Source: Cupriavidus taiwanensis
GTDB lineage: Bacteria; Pseudomonadota; Gammaproteobacteria; Burkholderiales; Burkholderiaceae
Assembly (NCBI RefSeq): GCF_900249755.1
Contig: NZ_LT976854.1
Span: forward strand, 1,712,927-1,776,926
Direction: 5' to 3'
Length of the DNA stretch: 64,000 nt
A program made the translations under genes and the position numbers. The notes beneath the pieces are model-generated. The model was not told the origin of the DNA, did no database searches, and saw only the letters and a program-made list of their open reading frames with translations. Below, in pieces: positions 44,867 through 53,108 of this stretch. Every line of letters starts with the position of its first letter. Position 1 is the stretch's first letter.

Positions 44867-46287
44867 AAAAAACCCTGTTCCTGCAGGCCCCGTCCTTCGA
44901 CGGCTTCGATGGCGGCGCCGGTTCGCGCTACCAGGCCAAGCGCGAGATCAAGTCGTTCTGGTACCCGACCTGGCTGGCGCAGCCCGCCGCGCTGGTGCCC
45001 GGCAGCCGCGTGCTCGATGCCCCGGCCGACGGCCTGACCGTGCAGCAGACGCTGGAGATCGCCGCAGGCTATGAACTGGTGATCATCCACACCAGCACGC
45101 CGTCGTTCCCCACCGACGCAAAATTTGCCGAGGAACTGAAGCAGCGCAACCCCGGGGTGATGATCGGCATGGTCGGCGCCAAGCCCGCGGTCGATCCCGG
45201 CGGCACGCTGGGCGCCAGCGACGCCATCGACTTCGTCTGCCGCGAGGAGTTCGACTACACCTGCCAGGACGTCGCCGCGGGCAAGCCGCTCCAGGACATC
45301 CTGGGGCTGAGCTATCGCCTGCCGGACGGCTCGCTCGAACACAACGGCCAGCGCCCCATGATCGAGGACATGGACGAGCTGCCGTTCGTCGCGCCGGTCT
45401 ACCAGCGCGACCTCAAGATCGAGAACTACTTCATCGGCTACCTGAAGCATCCTTATGTATCGATCTACACCGGCCGCGGCTGCCGCTCGCGCTGCACCTT
45501 CTGCCTGTGGCCGCAGACCGTGGGCGGGCACCGCTACCGCACGCGCTCGGCCGCAAGCGTGATCGCCGAGGTGAAATGGATCAAGGAGAACATGCCCGAG
45601 GTCAAGGAGATCATGTTCGACGACGACACCTTCACCGACTTCAAGCCCCGCGTCGAAGAGATTGCGCGCGGGCTCGGCCAACTGGGCGTGACGTGGTCGT
45701 GCAACGCCAAGGCCAACGTGCCGTACAGCACGCTAAAGATCATGAAGGAGAACGGGCTGCGCCTGCTGCTGGTGGGCTATGAATCCGGCGACGACCAGAT
45801 CCTGCTGAACATCAAGAAGGGGCTGCGCACCGACATCGCGCGCCGCTTCACCGAAGACTGCCGCAAGCTCGGCATCCAGATCCACGGCACCTTCATCCTG
45901 GGCCTGCCGGGCGAGACCCGCGAGACCATCGAGAAGACCATCGAGTACGCCAAGGAAATCAACCCGCACACCATCCAGGTCTCGCTGGCGGCGCCCTACC
46001 CCGGCACCACGCTGTACCGCCAGGCGGTCGAGAACGGCTGGCTCGAGGAAAACAAGGTCATCAACCTGGTCAACGACCAGGGCGTGCAGCTGGCCGCGAT
46101 CAGCTACCCGCACTTGTCGAAGGAGGACATCTACCACGGCGTGGAAACCTTCTATAAGCGCTTCTACTTCCGCCCCGGCAAGATCTGGGAAATCGTGCGC
46201 GAGATGCTGGGCAGCTGGGACATGATGAAGCGGCGCCTGCGCGAAGGCGTGGAGTTCTTCCGCTTCCTGCGCTCGCACGAGGCCTGA
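44863..46287 (+). CDS. hpnJ: Hopanoid radical SAM protein HpnJ
   Basis: A 474-residue class B (cobalamin-domain) radical SAM protein. The N-terminal ~180 residues form a B12-binding-like alpha/beta domain (YELVIIHTSTPSFPTD). The Fe-S motif YTGRGCRSRCTFCLWPQ gives Cys207, 211 and 214, followed by EIMFDDDTFTDFKPR and FILGLPGETRETIE. HpnJ converts the ribosyl hopane side chain towards the cyclitol ether form. It overlaps hpnI by four bases (ATGA). The role is established for the family; activity here is inferred. Confidence 0.93.
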   Translation: MKKTLFLQAPSFDGFDGGAGSRYQAKREIKSFWYPTWLAQPAALVPGSRVLDAPADGLTVQQTLEIAAGYELVIIHTSTPSFPTDAKFAEELKQRNPGVMIGMVGAKPAVDPGGTLGASDAIDFVCREEFDYTCQDVAAGKPLQDILGLSYRLPDGSLEHNGQRPMIEDMDELPFVAPVYQRDLKIENYFIGYLKHPYVSIYTGRGCRSRCTFCLWPQTVGGHRYRTRSAASVIAEVKWIKENMPEVKEIMFDDDTFTDFKPRVEEIARGLGQLGVTWSCNAKANVPYSTLKIMKENGLRLLLVGYESGDDQILLNIKKGLRTDIARRFTEDCRKLGIQIHGTFILGLPGETRETIEKTIEYAKEINPHTIQVSLAAPYPGTTLYRQAVENGWLEENKVINLVNDQGVQLAAISYPHLSKEDIYHGVETFYKRFYFRPGKIWEIVREMLGSWDMMKRRLREGVEFFRFLRSHEA

Positions 46288-46289
46288 TC

Positions 46290-47141
46290 CTGGCCCGGGC
46301 GCTTTACGCCGCGGCACCACGCGCGCTGATCGTCACCGCCGACGACTTCGGCCTGCACCCGGCCGTCAACGAAGCGGTGGAACTGGCCCACCGCGACGGC
46401 GTGCTCAACGCCGCCAGCCTGATGGTGGGCGCGCCCGCGGCGGCGGATGCGGTAGCGCGCGCGCGCCGGCTGCCCGCGTTGCGCGTGGGGCTGCACGTGG
46501 TGCTGGCCGATGGCGCGGCCACGTTGCCGCGCGCGCGCATTCCCGCGCTGGTCGATGCGCACGGCCGCTTCGGCTCGGCCATGGCGCTGGACGGCTGCCG
46601 CTTCTTTTTCCTGCCCGCGGTGCGCCGCCAGCTCGCCGCGGAAATCCGCGCGCAGTTCGACGCCTTCGCCGCCACCGGCCTGCCGCTCGACCACGTCAAC
46701 ACGCACAAGCATTTCCACCTGCATCCGACGGTGCTGTCGCTGATCCTGTCGATCGGGCGCGAGTACGGCCTGCGCGCGATGCGGCTGCCGCGCGAGGCCG
46801 GCGCGCCCTGGCCGCTGCGTCCGTGGCTGGCGCTGCTGCGCCGCAGGCTGGACCGCGCCGGCATTGCGCACAATGACTACGTGGTCGGCATCGCGCGCAG
46901 CGGCCAGATGGACGAGACCGCGCTGCTGCAGGCGCTGGCGCAGCTGCCCCCGGGCGTGGGCGAGATCTACCTGCATCCGGCGGTGGTCTCCGGCGCGGCC
47001 ATCGCCCCGTCGATGCACGCCTACCGCCATGCCGACGAACTCGCCGCGCTGCTGTCGCCGCGCGTGCGCGCGGCGCTGGAGCGCGCGGCCGGCCGGCGCG
47101 GCGGTTTTGCCGATGTGCTCGGCGGCAGCACGTTGTCCTGA
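46290..47141 (+). CDS. hpnK: Hopanoid deacetylase HpnK (YdjC/ChbG family), non-canonical start
   Basis: A YdjC/ChbG-type carbohydrate deacetylase that removes the acetyl group from the GlcNAc-hopanoid made by HpnI. The metal-binding opening ALIVTADDFGLHPAVNEA is at 46323-46376 and VNTHKHFHLHP supplies further His ligands. The first ATG/GTG/TTG in frame is GTG at 46377, which would delete the catalytic TADDFG. The proposed start is CTG at 46290, with GAGG seven bases upstream and two bases after the hpnJ stop, giving 283 residues, normal for HpnK. An ATC at 46287 is another candidate. A sequencing error is the main alternative. It is nine bases before hpnL. Confidence 0.85.
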   Translation: MARALYAAAPRALIVTADDFGLHPAVNEAVELAHRDGVLNAASLMVGAPAAADAVARARRLPALRVGLHVVLADGAATLPRARIPALVDAHGRFGSAMALDGCRFFFLPAVRRQLAAEIRAQFDAFAATGLPLDHVNTHKHFHLHPTVLSLILSIGREYGLRAMRLPREAGAPWPLRPWLALLRRRLDRAGIAHNDYVVGIARSGQMDETALLQALAQLPPGVGEIYLHPAVVSGAAIAPSMHAYRHADELAALLSPRVRAALERAAGRRGGFADVLGGSTLS

Positions 47142-47150
47142 CGCCTGCCG

Positions 47151-48137
47151 ATGAAACGCCTGGCTTACCTGATGGGACTGCTCGGGCTGCTGGCGCTGAC
47201 CGCGCTGGTGATCCACCAGGGCGCCGGCGATGTCGCCGCCGTGATGGCGCAGGGTGGCTGGCCGCTGTTGCTGCTGGTGCCGCTGCACGCGCTGCCGCTG
47301 CTGCTCGACGCGCAGGGCTGGCGCGTGCTGCTGACTTCCGCCGATCCCGATGAACAGGCCGGCATCGGCTTCCTGTGGTGGGTCGCCGCGGTGCGCGAGG
47401 CGGTGGGCCGCCTGCTGCCCACCGTGGGCGTGGGCGGCGAGTTGGTCGGCATTCGCCTGACGCGGCTGCGCATCCGCGACACCACCGCGGTCACCGCCAG
47501 CGTAGTGGTCGAAGTGATGCTGACCATGTTCTCGCAATACCTGTTCGCCGCCACCGGCGTGCTGATGCTGGTACTCGCGCTGCAGCAGCGCGCCAGCGCG
47601 TCGATCATCCTGGCCGGCTTGCTGCTGTCGCTGCCGGTGCCGGTACTGTTCGCGCTGTCGCTGCGCCACGCCGCGCTCTTCGAGAAACTGGAAGGCGCGG
47701 CGCGCCGGCTGTTCGGCGCCGACCACCGCATCGTCGCGATGATCGACGGCGCGCGCCTGGACGCGCAGATCCGCGCGCTCAACCAGCGCCACCGCGAGCT
47801 GGCGCAGGCCCTGGGCTGGCAACTGGCCGGACTGCTCAGCGGCACGCTGGAGATCTGGCTGGCGTTGTGGCTGCTGTGCCATCCGGTGCCGCTCTGGCAG
47901 GCGCTGGCGATCGAGTCGCTGACGCAGGCCGCGCGCCACGTGGCGTTTTTCGTGCCGGCCGGGCTGGGCGTGCAGGAAGCCGTGGTGGTGCTGCTGGGCC
48001 AGCTGCTGGGGATGGACACGCAGGTGGCGCTGGCACTGGCGCTGGTCAGGCGCGCGCGCGAGATCCTGTTCGGCGTGCCGGCGCTGCTGTCATGGCAGTG
48101 GGTGGAACTGCGCCGCTGGCGGCGCGCACGCCGCTAG
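47151..48137 (+). CDS. hpnL: Hopanoid-associated membrane protein HpnL
   Basis: A 328-residue integral membrane protein of the HpnL group, related to lysylphosphatidylglycerol synthase flippase-like (UPF0104) proteins. About eight hydrophobic helices are visible, with conserved VGRLLPTVGVGGELVGIRL and FFVPAGLGVQEAVVVLLGQLLG (split: FFVPAGLGVQEAV and VVLLGQLLG). The second matches the P-G-G-x-G-x-x-E theme of the superfamily. It is last of the ispH-hpnHIJKL run, nine bases after hpnK. A role in moving or retaining hopanoid lipids across the inner membrane is plausible but unproven. Confidence 0.88.
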   Translation: MKRLAYLMGLLGLLALTALVIHQGAGDVAAVMAQGGWPLLLLVPLHALPLLLDAQGWRVLLTSADPDEQAGIGFLWWVAAVREAVGRLLPTVGVGGELVGIRLTRLRIRDTTAVTASVVVEVMLTMFSQYLFAATGVLMLVLALQQRASASIILAGLLLSLPVPVLFALSLRHAALFEKLEGAARRLFGADHRIVAMIDGARLDAQIRALNQRHRELAQALGWQLAGLLSGTLEIWLALWLLCHPVPLWQALAIESLTQAARHVAFFVPAGLGVQEAVVVLLGQLLGMDTQVALALALVRRAREILFGVPALLSWQWVELRRWRRARR

Positions 48138-48159
48138 TGCGGCCGCGGCAGGCGCCCGC

Positions 48160-48804
48160 TCAGATCTCCGACGCCTGGCGCGCGTTATGCGTGGTCAGGT
48201 ACTTCACCAGCCCGTCGATGCCGTTGCGCGCGACGATGTCGGCAAACTGCTTGCGGTACACCTCGATCAGCCACGCGCCCATCATGTTGATGTCATAGAT
48301 CTTCCACCCGGTCGCGGTGCGCTGCAGCCGGTAGTCGATCTGCATCTCGTCGGCATTGTTGATCACGCTCGTCTGCACCACCACATCGGTGGCGCCGCTG
48401 CCGGCCTTGGACGGCTGGTAGCGGAACCTGACGTTCTGCTCGCGCAGCTGCGCCAGCGAAACCGCATAGCTGCGCACCAGCAGCGTCTGGAACTGCTCGT
48501 ACAGCTGTTGCTGCTGCTCCGGCGTGGCGGTGCGCCAGGCGCTGCCCAGCGCCAGCCGCGTGGTGCGCTGGAAATCGGTGTAGGGCAGGAACTGCTTCTG
48601 CACGACCGCGGTGATCTTGCCGAGGTCGCCGGCGCGCGTGTCGGGCTGCGACTGGATGGTGCCGATCACGCCCTCCACCGCGGCCTGCACCAGCCGCTCG
48701 GGGCTGGCGCGCAGGTCGCCGGGCTGGACTGCCTGGGCGTGCACGACGGATGCCATGGCCATCGCTGCCAGCGGCGCCACGGAAAGCAAACGGTGAATCG
48801 TCAT
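48160..48804 (-). CDS. hpnM: HpnM, MlaC/Ttg2D-family periplasmic lipid carrier
   Basis: A 214-residue exported protein of the MlaC (toluene-tolerance Ttg2D) family. A signal peptide (MTIHRLLSVAPLAAMAMASVVHA) is followed by the MlaC fold: VEGVIGTIQSQPDTRAGDLGKI, QFLPYTDFQRTTRLALGSAWR and YRLQRTATGWKIYDINMMGAWLIEVYRKQFADIV (shown in pieces: QRTATGWKIYDINMMG and LIEVYRKQFADIV). It is oriented against the rest of the hpn genes, between hpnL and hpnN, and divergent from hpnN. It probably carries hopanoid or phospholipid between HpnN and the outer membrane. The ribosome site is weak. Confidence 0.9.
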   Translation of the reverse strand: MTIHRLLSVAPLAAMAMASVVHAQAVQPGDLRASPERLVQAAVEGVIGTIQSQPDTRAGDLGKITAVVQKQFLPYTDFQRTTRLALGSAWRTATPEQQQQLYEQFQTLLVRSYAVSLAQLREQNVRFRYQPSKAGSGATDVVVQTSVINNADEMQIDYRLQRTATGWKIYDINMMGAWLIEVYRKQFADIVARNGIDGLVKYLTTHNARQASEI

Positions 48805-48984
48805 GGATGCAAGAGCGGGAACCAACAGAGAACGGTGAGGCGGCGGCGCCGGACCAGCGCGCCGACACCCGGCCGACAGTGTATAGCGGATCCGCCCGCA
48901 TCGCGGCAGCGCCGACGCCGCATGGCGCATGCCGCACGGCGCCAGCCGATATACTCGCGGTTCGTGCTCCTTCCGGATCCGTCC

Positions 48985-51621
48985 ATGCTGACTTCGCTGC
49001 TGACACGCATCGTCCGGCTTGCCACCGCCTGGCCGTGGCGCGTCATCCTGCTGGCGGCATTGCTGACGGCGGCCAGCGGCGTCTACGTGGCCCGCAACTT
49101 TGCCATCAACACCGACATCGGCCGCCTGCTGGATTCCGACGCGCCGTGGGCGCTGCGCGACGAGGCCATCGGCAAGGCCTTCCCCCAGCGTGGCCAGATG
49201 ATCCTGGCGGTGGTGCAGGCGCCCGCCGCGGAACTGGCCGATGCCGCCGCCGATGCGCTGGCCGAAGCCTTGCGCCAGCAGCCGGCGCGCTTCACCGCCG
49301 TCAGCCAGCCCGGCGGCGGCGCCTTCTTCGCACGCAACGGCCTGCTCTTCGCCGGCACCGATCAAGTCCGCCAGCTGACGCAGCAGCTCGTGCAGGCGCG
49401 CCCGCTGATCAACGCCCTCGCGCACGACCCGACGCTGCGCGGCCTGTCCGATGTGCTCGCCACCACGCTGGCGCTGCCGCTGCAGATGGGGCAGGTCAGG
49501 CTGGGCGACATGGCCGCGCTGCTGGGCAGCAGCGCGCGCACGCTGGACCAGGTGCTGGCCGGCCAGCCCGCCGCGCTGTCGTGGGCGGGACTGCTCGACG
49601 ACAGCCTCAGGCCCGGCGCCGACGGCCAGGTCTACCGCTATGTCGCGCTCAGCCCGGTACTCGACTACAGCGACCTGAAAGCCGGCGCCGCCGCCGCGCG
49701 CGCGATCCGGCACGCCGCGGCCGAACTGCGGCTGGCGCAGCGCTACCAGGCCTCGGTGCGGCTGACCGGCCCGCAGGCGCTGGCCGACGACGAGTTCGCC
49801 TCGGTCAGCGACGGCGCCGTGCTCAACGGCGTGCTGACCGTGCTGGCGGTGGTGCTGATCCTGTGGCTCGCGCTGCGTTCGGCGCGGCTGATCGTCGCGG
49901 TGCTGGCGAGCCTGTTCGCCGGGCTGCTGGTCACCGCCGCGCTGGGGCTGGCCATGGTCGGCGCGCTCAACATGATCTCGGTGGCCTTCGCGGTGCTGTT
50001 CGTCGGGCTGGGCGTGGACTTCGGCATCCAGTTCGGCGTGCGCTACCGCGCCGAGCGCCATGACCGCGACCACATCGTCGATGCGCTGGGGCTGGCCGCG
50101 CGCGCGGTGGGCGCACCGCTGGCGCTGGCCGCCGCGGCCACCGCGGCGGCGTTCTTCTGCTTCCTGCCCACCGACTACCGCGGCGTCGCCGAACTGGGCC
50201 TGATCGCCGGCGTCGGCATGATGGTGGCGTTCATCACCACCTTCACGCTGCTGCCGGCGCTGATCGCGGTGCTGAAGCCCGGCGGCGAATCCGCGTCGCC
50301 GGGCTTTGCCTGGCTGGCGCCCGCGGACCGCTTCTTCGAACGCTACCGCAAGCCGGTGCTGGGGGTCACGCTGCTCGCCATCCTGGCGGGCGCGCCGCTG
50401 CTGCCGCACCTGCGCTTCGACTTCGACCCGCTGCACCTGAAGGATCCGCAGTCCGAATCGATGGCCACGCTGCTGGCGCTCAAGGACGCGCCGCAGGCCG
50501 GCACCGACGATGTCAGCGTGCTGGCACCGTCGCTGCCGGCCGCGCACGCGCTTGCGGGCCGGCTCGCGGCGCTGCCCGAAGTGGCGCGCGCGGTCACGCT
50601 GCAGAGCTTTATCCCGGACGACCAGCCGCCCAGGCTGCAGGCCATCGGCCAGGCCTCGGCCGCGCTGATGCCGGCGCTGACGCAGCCCGCCGCGGCGCCC
50701 GCGACCGACGGCGCGCGCGTCAATGCGCTGCGCAACGCCGCGCGGCAACTCGCCATCGCCGCCGACGAACATCCCGGCCCGGGCGCCGCCGAAGCGGCGC
50801 ACCTGTCCGCCACGCTGAAAAAGCTGGCCGGCGCGGATGCGCCCACGCGCGACCGCGCCGAGCGCGCCATCGCGCTGCCGCTGCAACTGGCGCTGGCCAG
50901 GCTGAAGCTGGCGCTGAGCCCCCAACCCGTCAGCCTGCAGACCTTGCCGCCGGAACTGGTGCGCGACTGGATCACGCCGGACGGACGCGCGCTGGTCAGC
51001 GTCAGCCCCAGGCTGCCCGAGCAGGGCAGCGCGCAGCGCGAAGCCGCGCTGGCGCGCTTTATCGCCGCGGTGCAGCGCGTCGCGCCCGACGCCACCGGCG
51101 GGCCGATCTCGATCCGCGGCTCGGCCGATACCATCATGACCGCGTTCGCGCAGGCCGGCGCGTGGGCGGTGCTGTCGATCACCCTGCTGCTGTGGATCAC
51201 GCTGCGCCGCTTCGGCGACGTGCTGCGCACGCTGGTCCCGCTGCTGGTGTCGGCCATCGTCACGCTGGAGCTGTGCGTGGTATTCGGCATTGCGCTGAAC
51301 TTTGCCAACGTGATCGCGCTGCCGCTGCTGCTCGGCGTGGGCGTCGCCTTCAAGATCTACTACGTGATTGCCTGGCGGCACGGCAAGACCCGGCTGCTGC
51401 AGTCCAGCCTGACGCACGCGGTGCTGTACAGCGCCGCGACCACCGCCGTCGCCTTCGGCAGCCTGTGGCTGTCGCAGCATCCCGGCACCGCCAGCATGGG
51501 CAAGCTGCTGGCGCTGGCGCTGGCGTGCACGCTGGTCGGCGCGGTGTTCTTCCAGCCGATCCTGATGGGCCGCCCGCGCGAAGGCAGCCATCCAGGACCC
51601 GACCAGCCGGCCCTGCCCTGA
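48985..51621 (+). CDS. hpnN: Hopanoid RND transporter HpnN
   Basis: An 878-residue RND-superfamily transporter of the HpnN/MmpL-like type, required in other bacteria for moving hopanoids to the outer membrane. It has the two-fold RND layout: helix 1 (residues ~12-30), a large periplasmic loop, helices 2-6 (GVLTVLAVVLILWLALRSARL to MMVAFITTFTLLPALIAVL), helix 7 near 450, a second loop and helices 8-12 to the end. FVGLGVDFGIQFGVRYR is the conserved proton-path Asp region. The ATG at 48985 is used; longer in-frame extensions run through hpnM antisense and are not coding. mlaA follows by 36 bases. Confidence 0.92.
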   Translation: MLTSLLTRIVRLATAWPWRVILLAALLTAASGVYVARNFAINTDIGRLLDSDAPWALRDEAIGKAFPQRGQMILAVVQAPAAELADAAADALAEALRQQPARFTAVSQPGGGAFFARNGLLFAGTDQVRQLTQQLVQARPLINALAHDPTLRGLSDVLATTLALPLQMGQVRLGDMAALLGSSARTLDQVLAGQPAALSWAGLLDDSLRPGADGQVYRYVALSPVLDYSDLKAGAAAARAIRHAAAELRLAQRYQASVRLTGPQALADDEFASVSDGAVLNGVLTVLAVVLILWLALRSARLIVAVLASLFAGLLVTAALGLAMVGALNMISVAFAVLFVGLGVDFGIQFGVRYRAERHDRDHIVDALGLAARAVGAPLALAAAATAAAFFCFLPTDYRGVAELGLIAGVGMMVAFITTFTLLPALIAVLKPGGESASPGFAWLAPADRFFERYRKPVLGVTLLAILAGAPLLPHLRFDFDPLHLKDPQSESMATLLALKDAPQAGTDDVSVLAPSLPAAHALAGRLAALPEVARAVTLQSFIPDDQPPRLQAIGQASAALMPALTQPAAAPATDGARVNALRNAARQLAIAADEHPGPGAAEAAHLSATLKKLAGADAPTRDRAERAIALPLQLALARLKLALSPQPVSLQTLPPELVRDWITPDGRALVSVSPRLPEQGSAQREAALARFIAAVQRVAPDATGGPISIRGSADTIMTAFAQAGAWAVLSITLLLWITLRRFGDVLRTLVPLLVSAIVTLELCVVFGIALNFANVIALPLLLGVGVAFKIYYVIAWRHGKTRLLQSSLTHAVLYSAATTAVAFGSLWLSQHPGTASMGKLLALALACTLVGAVFFQPILMGRPREGSHPGPDQPALP

Positions 51622-51657
51622 ACCTCGCTTCGCGCCTGACCGACCCTGTTTGCCTCG

Positions 51658-52446
51658 ATGCCTGTTCCGCTTCGCTTTCCGACGCTTGCCACCCCCGTCA
51701 TCGCCGCCGCCCTGCTCGCGGCCTGCGCCACCGGACCGCAAGCCAGCCCGGACGATCCGCTGGAGCCGATGAACCGCGCCATCTTCACCGTCAACGACAA
51801 GCTGGACCAGTATGTCGCGATGCCGGTGGCCAGGGGCTACCAGGCGGTCACGCCGCAACCGGTGCGCACGGCGGTCAGCAATTTCTATTCGAACCTCGCG
51901 GACATCGGCAACTTTGCCAACAACCTGCTGCAGGGCAAGGGCGTGGCGGCCGCGGAGAGCTTTATGCGGGTGGCGATGAATTCCGTGCTGGGACTGGGCG
52001 GACTGATCGACATCGCCACGCCGGCCGGGCTGCCGAAGCACTCGCAGGACTTCGGGCTGACGCTGGGCACGTGGGGCGTGCCGTCAGGGCCCTACCTGGT
52101 TCTGCCGGTGTTCGGGCCCAGCTCGATCCGCGACGGCGCGGGACTGTATGTGAATTTCTGGTTCGATCCCACCACTTATGCCGAGCCGGCGGTGCGCAAC
52201 TCGCTGTACGGGATGAACGTGGTCGACGTGCGCACCAACCTGCTCGGCGCCACCGACCTGCTCAGGCTGGCGGCGCTGGACAGGTACGCCTTTGTGCGCG
52301 ACGCGTACCTGCAGCGGCGGCGCTACCTGCTCGGCGAAAACACCGCGTTGCCGGACTACGGCGACGACGAGGACGCCGGCGCCGACCCCGCAGCGGCAGC
52401 ATCCGCGGGCACGCCGGCGCCCGCGCAGCCGCAGTCGCCGCGCTGA
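51658..52446 (+). CDS. mlaA: MlaA (VacJ) outer-membrane lipoprotein
   Basis: A 262-residue MlaA-family lipoprotein, the outer-membrane part of the Mla phospholipid-retrieval pathway. Lipobox LAACA ends at about residue 22. The family core is clear: DDPLEPMNRAIFTVNDKLDQ, RTAVSNFYSNLADIGNFANNLLQGK (pieces: RTAVSNFYSNLADIG and NFANNLLQGK), DFGLTLGTWGVPSGPYLVLPVFG (pieces: DFGLTLGTWGVPSG and PYLVLPVFG) and RDAYLQRRRYLL. The Ala/Pro-rich tail is disordered. It is co-oriented with hpnN (36-base gap), suggesting joint expression with the hopanoid exporter rather than with an mlaFEDCB operon. Confidence 0.93.
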   Translation: MPVPLRFPTLATPVIAAALLAACATGPQASPDDPLEPMNRAIFTVNDKLDQYVAMPVARGYQAVTPQPVRTAVSNFYSNLADIGNFANNLLQGKGVAAAESFMRVAMNSVLGLGGLIDIATPAGLPKHSQDFGLTLGTWGVPSGPYLVLPVFGPSSIRDGAGLYVNFWFDPTTYAEPAVRNSLYGMNVVDVRTNLLGATDLLRLAALDRYAFVRDAYLQRRRYLLGENTALPDYGDDEDAGADPAAAASAGTPAPAQPQSPR

Positions 52447-52458
52447 AGGCGCTGGCGC

Positions 52459-52890
52459 TTAGCCGCCGACGCCCAGCAGCACCACCTCGAAGGTCAGCGT
52501 GGCATTCGGCGGGATCGTGCCCGGCACGCCGCGCGCGCCGTAGGCGGTGCCCGGGGGGCAGGTCAGGCGGGCCTTGCCGCCCACCTGCATGGCCTGCACG
52601 CCCTCGGTCCAGCACGGGATCACGCGGTTGAGCGGAAACGAGATCGGCTGGCCGCGCTTGTACGAGCTGTCGAACTCGGTGCCGTCGGCGAGCGTGCCGC
52701 GGTAGTGCACCTGTACCGTGTCGGTGGCCTTGGGCGAGGCGCCGTTGCCCTTGATCAGGTGCTGGATGGTCATGCCCGACGCCAGCGTCTGCGGCGCTGA
52801 CGCGGCGGCAGGCGCCGAAGCGGCCGGCCCGGCGGCGCACGCGGCGCCGGCAAAGGTCAGGGTGCCAAGGAAAAGCGCGAGTGTTTTCAT
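52459..52890 (-). CDS. FKBP-type peptidyl-prolyl isomerase, exported
   Basis: A 143-residue FKBP domain protein with a signal peptide (MKTLALFLGTLTFAGAACA), so periplasmic; the Cys near the cleavage site could allow lipidation, but the context is weaker than a standard lipobox. The FKBP core is complete: VQVHYRGTLADGTEFDSSYKRGQPISFPL (pieces: VQVHYRGTLADGTEFDSS and YKRGQPISFPL), the VIPCWTEGVQAMQVGGKARL loop and FEVVLLGV. It is a single-domain isomerase likely helping fold exported proteins. It converges with mlaA. Confidence 0.92.
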   Translation of the reverse strand: MKTLALFLGTLTFAGAACAAGPAASAPAAASAPQTLASGMTIQHLIKGNGASPKATDTVQVHYRGTLADGTEFDSSYKRGQPISFPLNRVIPCWTEGVQAMQVGGKARLTCPPGTAYGARGVPGTIPPNATLTFEVVLLGVGG

Positions 52891-53108
52891 GGAAGGCCTG
52901 GTCTCGAGGTCTGATTGGGGATGCGGCAGTTTAACCGACGCACGCGAGCGGTATGGTCGCGGTATGACGGCGGCGGCATATCGCGCATTCCACGCGCGCC
53001 GCCGGCAGGCATGGTGCGCCGCACCGCGCCGCGCCCGTTACACCGGGCGTTTTGCCGTCTACGATGGTTCGTGACAGCCCGCCGCCGCGCGGGCGCACGG
53101 AGACGGTC

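Noticed and set aside
48160..52041. A 1293-codon minus-strand frame extending hpnM upstream
   Set aside because: Only the last 214 codons are MlaC-like with a signal peptide; the rest is antisense to hpnN and mlaA.
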